From: Anaeromyxobacter oryzae
GTDB taxonomy: Bacteria > Myxococcota > Myxococcia > Myxococcales > Anaeromyxobacteraceae
DNA length: 64,000 bases
Assembly: GCF_023169945.1 (NCBI RefSeq)
Contig: NZ_AP025591.1
Coordinates: 5,018,481 to 5,082,480 of the forward strand
Direction: 5' to 3'
Part shown: positions 63,428 to 64,000 of the stretch, one piece after another
Numbering within the stretch: position 1 is the stretch's first letter
How the letters are laid out: each line of letters begins with the position of its first letter
The notes under the pieces: model-generated
What the model was told of the DNA's origin: nothing
What the model saw: the letters and a program-made list of their open reading frames with translations, nothing else
The model's database searches: none
Translations under genes and position numbers: made by a program

Positions 63428-64000
63428 TCACTTGTCCGGGTTCGGGAGCAGGAAGTCCCGGACCAGCGCGTCGAGGTCGGCGACGGCCCCGATGAACTGG
63501 CGCAGGGTGCGGCGCGTCGCGCCGAACGCGTCGAAGTCCGCCACGGCGATGCCGTCCTCGGAATAGGCGCGCCGGAACTCGGCGAACCTCTCCTCGAGCG
63601 TGCTCACGATCCGCGGCTCGACCGGCGCGTCGATGCGGGAGACGGGCCGGATGCCGCTCGCGTCGAGCCGCTTCTGCCAGGCGTGCGGGGGCGAGATCAC
63701 GACGTCGCCGCCGACGAGCTCGCTCCAGTGCATGTGGTTGCGGAAGGCGGCGGACAGGAGGCGGATGCGATAGCCGCGCTCGCGGAACAGCCGGTACGCC
63801 TTCTTGAACACCGCCACGCCGGCCCACTCGAGGACGCCGGGGTCGACGGTGATGCCCTGCCTCTCCGCCACGACCTTGAGCCAGTCGTCGAGGCGGCCCA
63901 CCATGATCGTGCAGACCGGGCCCATCCCCTCGATCGGCTTCCCCTCGGCCTCGCGCCGGCGGAGCCCGCGCTCGACCGCCTCGGCGACGGCCAGGCACTG
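63428..64000 (-). CDS. Transaldolase-like protein (5' end beyond window)
   Basis: C-terminal 190 residues of a transaldolase-family protein; the frame is open to the window edge and reads QCLAVAEAVERGLRRREAEG at the break. Further on, GPVCTIMVGRLDDWLKVVAE and FRNHMHWSELVGGDVVISPP resemble transaldolase/fructose-6-phosphate aldolase barrel strands. It is on the opposite strand from the second sugar importer. Catalytic Lys is outside the visible part, so substrate is unknown. Confidence 0.75.
   Translation of the reverse strand, partial: QCLAVAEAVERGLRRREAEGKPIEGMGPVCTIMVGRLDDWLKVVAERQGITVDPGVLEWAGVAVFKKAYRLFRERGYRIRLLSAAFRNHMHWSELVGGDVVISPPHAWQKRLDASGIRPVSRIDAPVEPRIVSTLEERFAEFRRAYSEDGIAVADFDAFGATRRTLRQFIGAVADLDALVRDFLLPNPDK

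Overview
The DNA is very GC-rich, with dense, mostly non-overlapping genes and the long antisense shadow frames typical of such genomes. Gene content (multihaem c-type cytochrome, many lipoproteins, one-domain response regulators, ScfR/RamB-type regulator) fits a deltaproteobacterial or myxobacterial chromosome. An Anaeromyxobacter-like organism is my best guess, by inference from composition and gene content only. I saw no rRNA, tRNA, transposase, integrase or CRISPR array.

Layout. 1-4.1 kb: a TetR-controlled RND efflux operon (permease cut by the window edge), with two near-identical palindromic operators. 4.3-8.6 kb: a YCII protein, the three-gene proton-translocating transhydrogenase operon, a DUF4395 membrane protein and a CBS protein. 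8.8-19.2 kb: trehalose synthase, a UBP zinc finger, a sensor kinase, 4-alpha-glucanotransferase, an MscS-type membrane protein, a glycosyltransferase and a TPR lipoprotein. This looks like an alpha-glucan, compatible-solute and osmotic-stress block. 19.4-25.4 kb: a phosphate-type binding lipoprotein, then one 1,108-residue gene joining malate synthase, isocitrate lyase and a hemerythrin-like domain. A ScfR/RamB-family regulator diverges from it across an AT-rich promoter region. 25.4-42.9 kb: mixed housekeeping and uncharacterised genes: gloA, mscL with a zinc ribbon, two paralogous coiled-coil membrane proteins, two lone receiver proteins, an alanine-glyoxylate-type aminotransferase, a LamG protein, rsmE, a GtrA fusion, a tetrahaem cytochrome, a TRIC channel and trmJ. 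This part also holds a GAC/GGC tandem array, a large hairpin and dispersed short repeats.

43.0-63.4 kb is a complete inositol-catabolism locus. Eleven minus-strand genes run almost without gaps from a sugar-binding protein at 56.45 kb to iolA at 43.0 kb: ABC importer, two Gfo/Idh/MocA dehydrogenases, a TIM-barrel isomerase, iolC fused to an aldolase domain, then iolD, iolE, iolB, iolA. Divergent from it are iolG, another dehydrogenase, an RpiR/SIS regulator and a second sugar ABC importer. Together they can import inositols, oxidise and dehydrate the ring, open it, phosphorylate and cleave the product, and finish with methylmalonate-semialdehyde dehydrogenase. A partial transaldolase-like gene closes the window.

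The most unusual items are the AceB-AceA-hemerythrin fusion with a Crp/Fnr-like box in its promoter, the paired TetR operators, the two paralogous proteins of unknown function, and the shared GGAAAC boxes in front of both inositol transport units.
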